The notes: a model not told the origin generated them from the sequence alone. A stretch of 64,000 nucleotides of DNA from Pedobacter jeongneungensis (GCF_000633455.1 NZ_AYMG01000027.1:34408-98407), one strand, 5' to 3'; positions 26,884 to 35,435 are shown, numbered from the stretch's first letter. A program made the numbers and translations.

Positions 26884-27789
26884 TCAACCTTCCAACCCTC
26901 TACCTTTTTTCAAATATTTCAGGTTAGGTAAAACCATCGCCGATAATATCACCACAACGCCAACCCACCTCAAAAATGAAACCTGCTCTTGCAGTACAAA
27001 CCCTGCCATCATTACCGCAACTGGTAATTCTGCCGCGCTTAAAATAGAACTAATGGCCGTACCAATTCTCGGCACGCCTTCGGCATAAAATAATGGCGGT
27101 ATTACGGTACCGAAAACTGAGATAATCAAACCCCATTTTAATAAACTTCCACCCAAAGCGCCGTTAAACAAAAATGTTGGTGGAAAGATGATGAAGATCA
27201 ATATACAGGCCCCGGTAATCATCAGGGCACTCTTTTTTAAGGGCGCATATTCATTCCCGATTCTACCGCTCAATATTAAAAAACCTGCATAACAAAGTGC
27301 AGCGAGTAAACCGAAACCAATGCCTTTTAAATCCATACTTCCGATGCTGGTTTCTACCATTCCGCTGGCCAACACCGTCCCACCTAAAACCAATAGAATT
27401 GCCAAAAATTGCAAACCAGTTGGTTTTTTCTTAAAAATGAGGTATTCCATTAAAATGCTCATCCATATAAACTGCATCAATAAAATAATGGCAACCGAAT
27501 TAGGCACCAACTTTACGCATTGATAATAAAAAATACTCACCAAACCTGTACAGGTTCCTGCGATTATCATTTTCCACCAGGGTGTTTTAGCAGGAACCGC
27601 TTTGGCTTTATAACCTGCAGTTCTGCTTTGGAAGAAAAATAAAACCCATAAAATTACAGCTCCGAAAAAAGCCTGGGCACCGGTAACATCACCTAAAGTA
27701 TAACCTTCGTGATAAGCCAGTTTAACAAAAGTAGAGAGGATACCAAAACTACAGGCACCAAAAAAAACAAGGAGAATTCCTTTTAACAT
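26884..27789 (-). CDS. EamA (DMT) family transporter
   Basis: A 301-residue inner membrane protein with ten predicted helices in two repeats of five, as in EamA drug/metabolite transporters. The ATG at 27789 is preferred over one at 27828 because it puts the start directly before the first helix (MLKGILLVFFGACSFGILST). Motifs include YYQCVKLVPNSVAIILLMQF in repeat one and FYAEGVPRIGTAISSILSAAE in repeat two. Substrate unknown. Confidence 0.88.
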   Translation of the reverse strand: MLKGILLVFFGACSFGILSTFVKLAYHEGYTLGDVTGAQAFFGAVILWVLFFFQSRTAGYKAKAVPAKTPWWKMIIAGTCTGLVSIFYYQCVKLVPNSVAIILLMQFIWMSILMEYLIFKKKPTGLQFLAILLVLGGTVLASGMVETSIGSMDLKGIGFGLLAALCYAGFLILSGRIGNEYAPLKKSALMITGACILIFIIFPPTFLFNGALGGSLLKWGLIISVFGTVIPPLFYAEGVPRIGTAISSILSAAELPVAVMMAGFVLQEQVSFLRWVGVVVILSAMVLPNLKYLKKGRGLEG

Positions 27790-27796
27790 ATTTATA

Positions 27797-27884
27797 TTAT
27801 CTAACCACAGAGAAAAAGAGTTTTTCACCGAGTGCGCAGAGGCTCTGTTTCTCTGTGCACTTCTTAGTGTACTTTGTGGTTAAA
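27797..27884. repeat. Long imperfect palindrome of the ACCACAAAG type
   Basis: TAACCACAGAGAAAAAGAG at the left and GTGTACTTTGTGGTTA at the right, with CTCTGTTTCTCTGTGC inside. It fills most of the gap between pdxJ and the EamA gene. Confidence 0.75.
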
Positions 27885-27886
27885 AA

Positions 27887-28603
27887 CTAAGCCAGTTGTT
27901 GTAAATATTTCTGAACGGTTGTTTCTAAACCTAAGTAAAGCGCATCGCTAATTAAAGCATGACCTATGGAAACTTCCAGTAAACCTGGGATACTTTGAGC
28001 AAAATAATGCAGGTTGTGCAGGTCCAGATCATGGCCGGCATTAATCCCCAAGCCTAAAGTATTGGCGTGATGGGCAGCCGCGATATAATTAACAATTGCC
28101 TTTTCGCGATCAGCGAAATAATTATGCGCATAGGCCTCGGTATATAATTCGATACGGTCTGTCCCGGTTTCAGCTGCGCCCTCAACCATTTCTACTACCG
28201 GATCAACAAAAATAGAAACCCGGATGCCTTCCTTCTGGAAAACAGCAACCATTTCTTTCAGGTAATCTTTATGTTTAATGGTATCCCAACCATGATTGGA
28301 AGTAATCTGCCCTTCAGCATCAGGCACCAAAGTAACCTGGGCAGGTTTGTTGGCCAAAACCAGATCAACAAATTTATCTTCTTTACAATTTCCTTCAATA
28401 TTGAATTCTGTAGCAATAACAGCTTTTAAATCGTACACATCCTGATAACGGATATGGCGTTCATCAGGGCGTGGGTGTACCGTGATTCCCTGCGCGCCGA
28501 AACGTTCGCAATCTAATGCAACTTTAACTAAATCAGGATTATTACCCCCGCGGCTGTTGCGGAGCGTAGCAATTTTATTGATGTTAACAGATAACTTTGT
28601 CAT
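27887..28603 (-). CDS. pdxJ: Pyridoxine 5'-phosphate synthase
   Basis: Forms pyridoxine 5'-phosphate from 3-amino-2-oxopropyl phosphate and 1-deoxyxylulose 5-phosphate. The 238-residue TIM barrel has LSVNINKIATLRNSRGG at the N-terminus, GITVHPRPDERHIRYQD (substrate histidine and arginines), EFNIEGNC, LVPD and the C-terminal GHALISDALYLG phosphate loop. The size is exact for PdxJ. The ATG at 28603 is 83 bases from the divergent glycosyltransferase start. Confidence 0.96.
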   Translation of the reverse strand: MTKLSVNINKIATLRNSRGGNNPDLVKVALDCERFGAQGITVHPRPDERHIRYQDVYDLKAVIATEFNIEGNCKEDKFVDLVLANKPAQVTLVPDAEGQITSNHGWDTIKHKDYLKEMVAVFQKEGIRVSIFVDPVVEMVEGAAETGTDRIELYTEAYAHNYFADREKAIVNYIAAAHHANTLGLGINAGHDLDLHNLHYFAQSIPGLLEVSIGHALISDALYLGLETTVQKYLQQLA

Positions 28604-28686
28604 AAAGCAAAGATAGGGCTTTGCCCCTGTTAATCTTAAACCTTAAAAAAATTTGACTTTTTTTTGCTCATATTTGCTTCCTGTAA

Positions 28687-30327
28687 ATGAACTTGAAAGA
28701 CACCACCCTGTATAAAATCTTAATTGCCCTGATCGCATTGGTTAGTGTATTGGCTCTTTTTGGTGGGGTAATGGAACCCGATTCGGCACTTTATGCATCC
28801 ATTGCCAAAAACATGGTGCTTCGGAATGACTGGGTTAGCATTTATGTTCGCGGTGCAGATTGGCTGGATAAACCACATTTAACTTTTTGGCTGGCCGCTG
28901 CCTCATTCAAGGTTTTCGGGATTACTGCTTTTGCTTATAAACTCCCTTCCTTTTTATTTGGGTTATTGGGTGCATGGTACCTTTACAAACTGGCAAAAGA
29001 CATTTACAATGAAAAAACAGGATTGATTAGCGCCCTGATTTTTTTAAGCTCGCTGCACATCCTCATTTCTACTTTCGATGTGCGTGCAGAAGTTTACATT
29101 ACCACCTTTACTTTAGCTGCTATTTATCATTATTATAAAGCACATCAAGATTCTTTTTTGCATGTTGTTGCGGGTTCGTTTTTCGCCGCATGTGCGATTA
29201 TGATTAAAGGCATATTTGTGCTGATCCCCGTTTTTGGTGGGTTTATCATTTACTGGCTACTAACGAAACAATTTAAGCAGTTATTAAAACCAAAATGGTG
29301 GATTGCCATTGCATTGATTTTTATTTTTATTATTCCCGAACTCTATACTTTATATGTTCAGTTCGATTTACACCCGGAGAAGGTGGTGTTTGGAAAAACC
29401 GGAGTTTCTGGTTTAAAATTCTTCTTTTGGGATAGCCAGTTTGGCCGCTTCTTTAATAATGGGCCGATAAAAGGAAAAGGTGATATTTCTTTCTTTTTAC
29501 ACACCACGCTTTGGGCCTTTTTACCCTGGTCGATATTGTTTTATACTGCGGTAGTTAACCTTTTCAAAAAGAAAAACAGGATTGATTTACCAGCAGAAAG
29601 TATCATGATCTGGACCAGTGCAGCAATTACCTTTCTATTGTTTTCACTTTCGAAATTCCAGCTGCCTCATTATATTTTGATCATTTTGCCACAGTTTGCC
29701 ATCATTACGGCTTTGTACTTACAGAAACTGGAGGGGAAAAGTTTAAAAATATTTTTCACCATTCAAAATGTACTGGCAGTTTTAATTGTTTTGATTCTAT
29801 CTGCTGTTGCTGTCTTTTTTGGTTTTACAAATAATTATATAGCAATTGCGGTTTTAGTTATTTTACTGACCGTATCCTTTTTAATTTTCAAAGGATTAAA
29901 AACTGAAAATCTGCTGGCAAGAAGTACTATGATTTCGGTTGGTTTAATGATTTTTCTTTCTGCATTTTTCTATCCATCGGTTTTAAAATACGAATCTGGC
30001 ATGCAGGCTGGTAAATGGTTAAAAGAAAATTACCCTAAGGCCAAAGCTGCAGTATTGATGCATCCGGATGCATACTCATTCGATTTTTATGCCAATGGCG
30101 AACCGAAATACTTTTGGAGTTACGAGGAGCTGAATAAATCTAAAGATGAAAAAGATCTTGTGATTTACACCCCGGAATCGGAACTTGAAAGATTAAAAAC
30201 CGAATACCACGTCGAATTGTTAAAATCATTTGAATATTACCACATTACCAAATTAACAGGTAAATTCATCAATGCCAAAACACGTCCGCAGATTATAGCG
30301 CATTTTTATTTGGTTAAAATACATTAG
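28687..30327 (+). CDS. ArnT/PMT-like membrane glycosyltransferase
   Basis: A 546-residue integral membrane protein with about eleven helices followed by a soluble C-terminal part of about 110 residues. The first periplasmic loop holds EPDSALYASIAKNMVLRNDW, the acidic motif expected for PMT_2/ArnT-type (GT83-like) glycosyltransferases that use polyprenyl-phosphate sugars, and DKPHLTFWLAAASFKVFG follows. Substrate unknown; lipid A or envelope glycan decoration is plausible. The next gene encodes a GtrA protein one base after the stop, which supports a role with lipid-linked sugars. Confidence 0.87.
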   Translation: MNLKDTTLYKILIALIALVSVLALFGGVMEPDSALYASIAKNMVLRNDWVSIYVRGADWLDKPHLTFWLAAASFKVFGITAFAYKLPSFLFGLLGAWYLYKLAKDIYNEKTGLISALIFLSSLHILISTFDVRAEVYITTFTLAAIYHYYKAHQDSFLHVVAGSFFAACAIMIKGIFVLIPVFGGFIIYWLLTKQFKQLLKPKWWIAIALIFIFIIPELYTLYVQFDLHPEKVVFGKTGVSGLKFFFWDSQFGRFFNNGPIKGKGDISFFLHTTLWAFLPWSILFYTAVVNLFKKKNRIDLPAESIMIWTSAAITFLLFSLSKFQLPHYILIILPQFAIITALYLQKLEGKSLKIFFTIQNVLAVLIVLILSAVAVFFGFTNNYIAIAVLVILLTVSFLIFKGLKTENLLARSTMISVGLMIFLSAFFYPSVLKYESGMQAGKWLKENYPKAKAAVLMHPDAYSFDFYANGEPKYFWSYEELNKSKDEKDLVIYTPESELERLKTEYHVELLKSFEYYHITKLTGKFINAKTRPQIIAHFYLVKIH

Positions 30328-30328
30328 C

Positions 30329-30709
30329 ATGGATTTATTTTTCCGCATTTTAAAATTTGGATTAACAGGTTTCCTAGGAATGGCAATCGATTTTGGTGCA
30401 ACCTGGCTGTGTAAAGAGAAAATCAAAATCAACAAATACATTGCTAACGCCATTGGATTTACCTTGGCTGTAACCAATAATTACCTCATTAACCGGGTAT
30501 GGACATTCGAGAGTACCAACGTGCATTGGGCAACAGAATTCAGTAAGTTTTTAGTAGTAAGTTTAGTCGGCTTGGGTTTAAACACCTTCATCATTTATCT
30601 TTTTCACCAACGGAAAAATGGAACAAACTTTTACGTAGCAAAGTTTTTCGCTATTGTAATTGTCTTTGTATGGAATTTTCTGGCAAATATGTTGTTTACA
30701 TTTAGGTAA
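30329..30709 (+). CDS. GtrA family protein
   Basis: A 126-residue protein with four membrane helices. FGLTGFLGMAIDFGATWL at the start, ANAIGFTLAVTNNYLINRVWTF in the middle and VWNFLANMLFTFR at the end are the family's marks. GtrA proteins are thought to help move or position polyprenyl-phosphate sugars across the membrane. It begins one base after the ArnT-like gene ends, so the two are very likely one operon and work on the same glycolipid. Confidence 0.93.
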   Translation: MDLFFRILKFGLTGFLGMAIDFGATWLCKEKIKINKYIANAIGFTLAVTNNYLINRVWTFESTNVHWATEFSKFLVVSLVGLGLNTFIIYLFHQRKNGTNFYVAKFFAIVIVFVWNFLANMLFTFR

Positions 30710-30773
30710 ATCTGATCATTAAGAAATTAAGGACATTAAGAAAAAGTCTGGATATGTTATACGATTGGCACAG

Positions 30774-30810
30774 CCAAATGAACAAATGACCAGTGAACTA
30801 ATGAACCTTG
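30774..30810. repeat. AATGAACA-type period-8 array
   Basis: AATGAACA, AATGACC, AGTGAACT and AATGAACC follow each other. The same unit recurs at 54823-54897 and, inverted, at 55961-56085. Confidence 0.7.
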
Positions 30811-30933
30811 TTAAGAAACGTTTTTGCCGATAAAGTAGAACACAACAAGCCATATTAATCCTTTAATCAGGAAGAATAAAAACCCAACCAGCCCCACCCT
30901 TTTAAACCATAATTTTGCTTTTTCTTTGTTCAT
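30811..30933 (-). CDS. 40-residue membrane peptide
   Basis: A leftward frame from the ATG at 30931-30933 to a TAA at 30811 gives 40 residues: a charged start (MNKEKAKLWFKRVG), a hydrophobic stretch of about 21 residues (VGFLFFLIKGLIWLVVFYF) and a short polar end (GKNVS). Positive charges before a single membrane segment with an internal lysine make it look like a real small inner membrane protein. Small proteins with this FLIKGLIW-like core are, to my recollection, found in other Bacteroidota, but this needs a search. It is divergent from the deacetylase-like gene at 30994. Confidence 0.6.
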   Translation of the reverse strand: MNKEKAKLWFKRVGLVGFLFFLIKGLIWLVVFYFIGKNVS

Positions 30934-30993
30934 GGCGATGTTTGTAAAGATAACGGATTTGCGTTAAATTAGAAAGATTTTAAATAAGGAAAC

Positions 30994-31974
30994 ATGAAAT
31001 TATCTAAACGTCTGCTCATCACTATTTTTTGCAGCTGCTTTTTTTTAATTCAAACTTTTGCACAAAATTTTGAAGATATTAAACGCTATAAGGTAAGTTT
31101 TGCCATAGCAACAGGTAATAATGAGAAGTTGATTGCGCTCAGAAGTTTTTCGGCAAATAACCAAAAATATTTATTACTGGTTAATCCTGAAACTTTAGAT
31201 ACTAAAGTAGATCTAGCCAGTAATTATACCACAAGCAGTCTTCAGTATTCGAATGTATTGGCGATTTTTAAGAACACGGCTTATATAAAATCAATAGAAG
31301 CCGCCGCTGCTAAAGATCTGCAGTTACAAAACGCAGGGATTGATCACGCCATCCCTAATGAAAAAGGCATTACCTTAACCATCGATCTTTGTCCGTCGCA
31401 TAAGGCTTTAGACCGGATTATTTTCCAATCGGTTTTTGATGAATTTAAAAAGACAGAGCAGCCCGCCCCATTAGCAGTTTCCGTTTCGGGTAAATGGATG
31501 TTAAAACACCCGGATGACCTGAACTGGCTAAAAAGTCTCGTGGATAAAAAGGAGCTGAATATTACGTGGGTGAACCATACCTACAACCATGAAGTAAATA
31601 AACTGCCTTTGGCTGAAAATTTCCTTCTGGCTCCGGGAACCAACTTAGATATAGAAGTATTGGAAAACGAAAAACTGATGCTTAAAAACGGTTTAACCCC
31701 TTCTGTATTTTTCCGTTTCCCGGGATTGGTATCAGATAAAGCAATTGTTGAAAAAATCGAAGCTTACGGATTAATTCCCGTTGGAAGCGATGCCTGGTTA
31801 GCTAAAGGACAACAGCCGAATGCGGGTAGCATTGTTCTTATTCATGGTAACGGGAACGAAGAAATCGGCGTAAAGGATTTTATCCAGTTACTAAAAACGA
31901 AACAAGCTGACGTGAAAAATAAACAATGGTTGCTTTTCGATTTAAGGCAGGGTTTAGAAAAGGAATTTGAATAA
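30994..31974 (+). CDS. Secreted polysaccharide deacetylase-like protein
   Basis: A 326-residue exported protein with a signal peptide ending near TFAQ (residue 24). The central part has the NodB layout: ITLTIDLCPSHKALD (D at position 1 of motif 1), WVNHTYNHEVN (the HxxxH zinc motif) and FFRFPGLVSDK (the RxPG motif). The first 100 residues form a separate domain. Motif 1 reads TIDLCPS rather than TFDDG, so the second aspartate is replaced, and activity as a classical deacetylase is uncertain. It stands alone; nearby glycosyltransferase genes hint at a surface-sugar role. Confidence 0.75.
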   Translation: MKLSKRLLITIFCSCFFLIQTFAQNFEDIKRYKVSFAIATGNNEKLIALRSFSANNQKYLLLVNPETLDTKVDLASNYTTSSLQYSNVLAIFKNTAYIKSIEAAAAKDLQLQNAGIDHAIPNEKGITLTIDLCPSHKALDRIIFQSVFDEFKKTEQPAPLAVSVSGKWMLKHPDDLNWLKSLVDKKELNITWVNHTYNHEVNKLPLAENFLLAPGTNLDIEVLENEKLMLKNGLTPSVFFRFPGLVSDKAIVEKIEAYGLIPVGSDAWLAKGQQPNAGSIVLIHGNGNEEIGVKDFIQLLKTKQADVKNKQWLLFDLRQGLEKEFE

Positions 31975-31979
31975 CCTAC

Positions 31980-32103
31980 GTTTTAACCGCAAAGGATGCT
32001 AAGAAAGAGGCAAAGGGTGAAAAGTTAAAATTAGCAAGCAGACCACAAAGGCACTAAGACACAATTTTTTAATTTCTTTATGCTTTTGTGTCTTTGTGGT
32101 TGA
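31980..32103. repeat. Long imperfect palindrome of the ACCACAAAG type
   Basis: Starts TTTTAACCGCAAAGGATGC, has GACCACAAAGGCACTAAGAC in the middle and ends TTTTGTGTCTTTGTGGTTG. It fills the gap between convergent genes ending at 31974 and 32111. Confidence 0.75.
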
Positions 32104-32110
32104 TATATTA

Positions 32111-32452
32111 CTATTTCTTAACTGGCAATAACTTTATTTCTTTGGCTTTAAAGCGGTTGTTTACGATTTCGCCGGTAACTTCTGCTTTACTTACGGCATT
32201 GCAAAAACCATGTTCGCCATGGGCATCACCGAAATCATCAATGCCTTTGCCATCAACAAAATAAGGTTTGCCATCAATTTTAACCGCCAATTCGCAATCT
32301 TTACCTTTCATTTTAAACTGGCATTCACCACAGGCAATATCGACCACCTGTTTGGTTATTACTTTTGCAGTTGCTGTTTTTTGAGATGCAGTTTGGGCAT
32401 TTACAGAAACTGAAAATAAACCTAGTATCAGCGCAAATATTAACTTTTTCAT
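32111..32452 (-). CDS. DUF6370 family secreted protein
   Basis: A 113-residue secreted protein with a signal peptide ending near VNAQ (residue 20). The mature part carries the family's cysteine pattern: VDIACGECQFKMKGKDCELA near residue 38 and HGFCNAVSKAEVTGEI near 82. The CGECQF...DC...C arrangement suggests a metal site or disulfides. The function is unknown. The gene is preceded by a modular repeat (32511-32618), so its promoter region is short. Confidence 0.85.
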   Translation of the reverse strand: MKKLIFALILGLFSVSVNAQTASQKTATAKVITKQVVDIACGECQFKMKGKDCELAVKIDGKPYFVDGKGIDDFGDAHGEHGFCNAVSKAEVTGEIVNNRFKAKEIKLLPVKK

Positions 32453-32510
32453 CGTTTGTGTTTTTTCAAATGTAGGATTTCAGCGGCAAAAGAACCACAC
32501 ATTTTGTAAA

Positions 32511-32618
32511 ATAAACCTGATAGAAATGGAAATCCTTTTTGTTGTCATTCTGAGCGTAGTCGAAGAACAACAAAAAGATTGGAATGAATAGCAGGACTGA
32601 TGTCTCAGATGAGCACTG
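32511..32618. repeat. Modular interspersed repeat, unit 3 (different core)
   Basis: Outer flanks ATAAACCTGATAG, AAATCCTTTTTG and AAAAAGATTGGAATGAATAGCAGG match unit 1, but the core is TGTCATTCTGAGCGTAGTCG instead of the 64-base palindrome. Confidence 0.75.
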
Positions 32619-32716
32619 AACGTGCGTTTTCAAATATTTTGGAAATTGTTTGAGTGTCTAAAAACACTTAGACTTTGGGACACCCCGCCTAACAGGCACC
32701 CCTCTGGGAGAGGGGA

Positions 32717-32749
32717 ATAAAAAAGGGATATGCAAATTGCACATCCCTT
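32717..32749 (-). terminator. Hairpin terminator after ahcY
   Basis: AAGGGATATGC (32723-32733) pairs with GCACATCCCTT (32739-32749), one mismatch. Read leftward it is followed by TTTTTTATT. Confidence 0.82.
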
Positions 32750-32797
32750 CTATATTATGATTTTTAGTTAACTGCTAACTAAAAACTGCAAACTGAA

Positions 32798-34114
32798 TTA
32801 GTATCTGTATGTATCTGCTTTGAAAGGACCTTCTACCGGTACGCCGATATAATCAGCCTGGTGTTGATCTAAAACATCTAACTCTACACCGATTTTTTCT
32901 AAGTGTAAACGTGCTACTTTTTCATCTAAATGCTTAGGTAAAGTATAAACTTTGTTTTCATAGGCACCAGTGTTAGTCCAAAGCTCTAATTGAGCCAAAG
33001 TTTGGTTGGTAAATGAGTTACTCATAACAAAACTTGGGTGACCAGTTGCACAACCTAAGTTAACTAAACGACCTTCAGCCAGGATGATTACATCTTTACC
33101 GTCGATAGTATATTTATCAACCTGAGGTTTAATTTCCACTTTGGTATCGCCATAAGCACCGTTTAACCAGGCCATATCGATTTCGTTATCGAAGTGACCG
33201 ATGTTACAAACAATCGCTTTATCTTTTAATGCCCTGAAGTGTTGCTCGCGAACGATATCACAGTTACCTGTAGTAGTTACCACGATATCAGCTTCTTTAA
33301 TGGCTGTAGCTAGTTTTTTAACTTCGTAACCTTCCATTGCAGCTTGTAAAGCACAGATTGGGTCAATTTCAGTTACAATAACACGTACACCTTGTGAGCT
33401 TAACGATTCTGCAGAACCTTTACCCACATCGCCATAACCGCAAACAACAGCCACTTTACCAGCCATCATTACATCGGTAGCACGACGGATTGCATCAACC
33501 AATGATTCGCGACAACCGTATTTGTTATCGAATTTTGATTTAGTAACTGAATCGTTAACGTTGATTGCAGGTAAGTGCAACGTTCCGTTTTTCATTCTTT
33601 CGTATAAACGGTGAACACCAGTAGTAGTTTCTTCTGATAAACCTTTAATATCTGCAATTAACTCAGGGAAACGATCGAAAACCATATTGGTTAAATCGCC
33701 ACCATCATCCAAAATCATGTTTAATGGTTGTTGATCTGCACCGAAGTGTAAAGTTTGCTCAATACACCAGTCGAATTCTTCTTCGTTTAAACCTTTCCAG
33801 GCATAAACCTGAATACCCGCAGCAGCAATTGCAGCAGCAGCGTGATCTTGTGTAGAGAAAATATTGCAAGATGACCAGGTAACTTCAGCACCCAGGGCCA
33901 CCAATGTTTCGATTAATACAGCCGTTTGGATGGTCATGTGCAGACAGCCTGCAATACGCGCACCTTTTAACGGTTGTGTTGGACCGAATTCTTTACGTAA
34001 ACTCATTAAACCTGGCATCTCTGCTTCGGCTAATTCGATTTCTTTACGGCCCCATTCTGCCAGTGAAATGTCCTTAACTTTGTAAGGAATGTAAGTTGTC
34101 TCTACTGATGACAT
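32798..34114 (-). CDS. ahcY: Adenosylhomocysteinase
   Basis: Hydrolyses S-adenosylhomocysteine to adenosine and homocysteine using bound NAD. The 438-residue protein has the length of bacterial and eukaryotic forms. NAD-binding motif VVCGYGDVGKGSAESL, substrate residues NVNDSVTKSKFDN, and the C-terminal ending FKADTYRY (lysine and tyrosines completing the neighbouring subunit's site) are all present. A promoter of the Bacteroidota type lies at 34139-34170 and a terminator at 32717-32749, so it is a single-gene unit. Confidence 0.98.
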   Translation of the reverse strand: MSSVETTYIPYKVKDISLAEWGRKEIELAEAEMPGLMSLRKEFGPTQPLKGARIAGCLHMTIQTAVLIETLVALGAEVTWSSCNIFSTQDHAAAAIAAAGIQVYAWKGLNEEEFDWCIEQTLHFGADQQPLNMILDDGGDLTNMVFDRFPELIADIKGLSEETTTGVHRLYERMKNGTLHLPAINVNDSVTKSKFDNKYGCRESLVDAIRRATDVMMAGKVAVVCGYGDVGKGSAESLSSQGVRVIVTEIDPICALQAAMEGYEVKKLATAIKEADIVVTTTGNCDIVREQHFRALKDKAIVCNIGHFDNEIDMAWLNGAYGDTKVEIKPQVDKYTIDGKDVIILAEGRLVNLGCATGHPSFVMSNSFTNQTLAQLELWTNTGAYENKVYTLPKHLDEKVARLHLEKIGVELDVLDQHQADYIGVPVEGPFKADTYRY

Positions 34115-34138
34115 AATTATTTGTTTTTAAATGTGATG

Positions 34139-34170
34139 CAAAGTTACGGCATCCCTTTGTGAAAGCCAAA
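34139..34170 (-). promoter_or_regulatory. ahcY promoter (TTTG-N20-TAACTTTG)
   Basis: Read leftward, TTTG at 34170-34167, a 20-base spacer, then TAACTTTG at 34146-34139. This fits the Bacteroidota consensus TTTG-N19-21-TAnnTTTG and lies 24 bases before the ATG. Confidence 0.75.
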
Positions 34171-34271
34171 TTATAAGCTGTTTGTTAAATGTAAAATGGC
34201 CAGTGATAAAGGCCAATGATTTTTACAAAAGCTTTTAGAGATTGATAAAGCCTATTTAATATATTTACAAC

Positions 34272-34727
34272 ATGAAAAATATACTCCTGATTTTTTTTGT
34301 AACGGTACTATTCGGATGTGGAAAAAATAATCCTGTTGTGAATCGACAAGGCTTTGATTTAGATTTCACCAAAACGTATCCGGGTTCGGGTGGCTCAACG
34401 TATATTAAGGCATTTAATGTAGCTACAGTTCTGGTTTGGAAAGCGGAGGGGAAAAATTTTCAATATAATGGCCTGACCGAAAAAAACCTGGCTTATGATA
34501 ATGTTTCAAAAACATCATTCGCGGCCGATTATACTTATTCGAACGTCACCAGCACCAATATAGAATTACCTCCGGGCGAATATTTTATTACTATGATTAC
34601 TGATGATGTTGAAGCACCTAAACTCGCTTACAGTTACACTAAATTTTCATTAAAAGCCGGGCAGTTTGTCTCCTTAAAAAAGGATGTAACCAATATGGTA
34701 AGTAATGGTTACAGTGTTTGGCAATAA
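34272..34727 (+). CDS. Lipoprotein of unknown function, first of a pair
   Basis: A 151-residue lipoprotein with a lipobox at VLFGCGKN (Cys16). The mature part is beta-rich, with FDLDFTKTYPGSGGSTYIKA and TNIELPPGEYFITMITDDVE, resembling small immunoglobulin-like or surface proteins that resist easy naming. No family was recognised. A second, unrelated-looking lipoprotein gene follows 127 bases later on the same strand. Cell-surface or outer membrane periplasmic-face location is inferred from the lipobox. Confidence 0.72.
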   Translation: MKNILLIFFVTVLFGCGKNNPVVNRQGFDLDFTKTYPGSGGSTYIKAFNVATVLVWKAEGKNFQYNGLTEKNLAYDNVSKTSFAADYTYSNVTSTNIELPPGEYFITMITDDVEAPKLAYSYTKFSLKAGQFVSLKKDVTNMVSNGYSVWQ

Positions 34728-34854
34728 GCCATAGTTAAAAAAATATAATATTGAAAAGACATTGCGTTTATCGATGATATTATTAATGCAATAATTGCTA
34801 CTGGACTCCCAGATCAAACTTGGATGAGCAGGTAATTTATTAGTAATTTCGACC

Positions 34855-35307
34855 GTGAAAAAAAATACAACGCTCCTCTTAATTGCAATCTCCCTGTTGG
34901 GCTGCAAAAAATATCCCTATGAATCAAGTTATGTAACTATAGCTTACGAAGTTCAGGTTGGGTACCTTGATGGACAAAACAATTGGATAATACCTGCATC
35001 GCTTCCCGAAAATTTTGAAGCTGAAGTAAGTTTTACTAAACCAGACGGATCAACTCAAACCAATAAAATTTCCGGAAGTAATATTAGTTCTGGTGTACAG
35101 CTTGATTTCGACAAAAATGGGCCAGTTAAAGATTTAAACCTTACCTGGTCCTCTAATTTTACTAATTCGAGATTAAGATTTAATTGCCTGATAAGGAGAT
35201 CTTTCTCAGTTGGTAAAATTACGACAGGACACCTTGCCTCAGCCAAGAATTCGCCTGGTGGTTCTTTGCATACTACTATTGATGCAAAACCACTTAAAAA
35301 TCAGTAA
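34855..35307 (+). CDS. Lipoprotein of unknown function, second of a pair
   Basis: A 150-residue lipoprotein with a lipobox at ISLLGCKK (Cys17). The start is a GTG at 34855; the signal peptide MKKNTTLLLIAISLLGC begins exactly there. The mature part holds YVTIAYEVQVGYLDGQNNWI and a serine/asparagine-rich centre with LDFDKNGPVKDLNLTWSS. No family was recognised. A possible promoter (TTG, 21 bases, TAATTTCG) ends just before the start, so the gene may be transcribed separately from the lipoprotein gene before it. Confidence 0.7.
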   Translation: MKKNTTLLLIAISLLGCKKYPYESSYVTIAYEVQVGYLDGQNNWIIPASLPENFEAEVSFTKPDGSTQTNKISGSNISSGVQLDFDKNGPVKDLNLTWSSNFTNSRLRFNCLIRRSFSVGKITTGHLASAKNSPGGSLHTTIDAKPLKNQ

Positions 35308-35372
35308 AATATTTATTATTGGTCAGATAAAATTTATTTGAAAAGCAAAACCTGTAATACTTAGATTGGGTT

Positions 35373-35435
35373 CCTTCCTGCCATTCACTATAGCTCCGAT
35401 AGAAGAAATCGGAGGCTGGCGTTTCTGTCAGGTTT
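35373..35435. repeat. Modular interspersed repeat, unit 4 (inverted, short core)
   Basis: Reverse-strand flanks AAACCTGACAG and GAATGGCAGGA match unit 1. The core is a short hairpin with CTCCGAT and ATCGGAG arms instead of a GTCAT palindrome. Confidence 0.65.

Larger units (their letters stand above)
32453..32797. other. Gene-free stretch between ahcY and DUF6370 genes
   Basis: Holds modular repeat unit 3 (32511-32618), a GC-rich hairpin (CCCCTCTGGGAGAGGGG at 32699-32715) and the ahcY terminator. No gene is supported. Confidence 0.7.

Noticed and set aside
34115..34170. SAH riboswitch upstream of ahcY
   Set aside because: The promoter lies 24 bases from the start codon, leaving no room for the aptamer.
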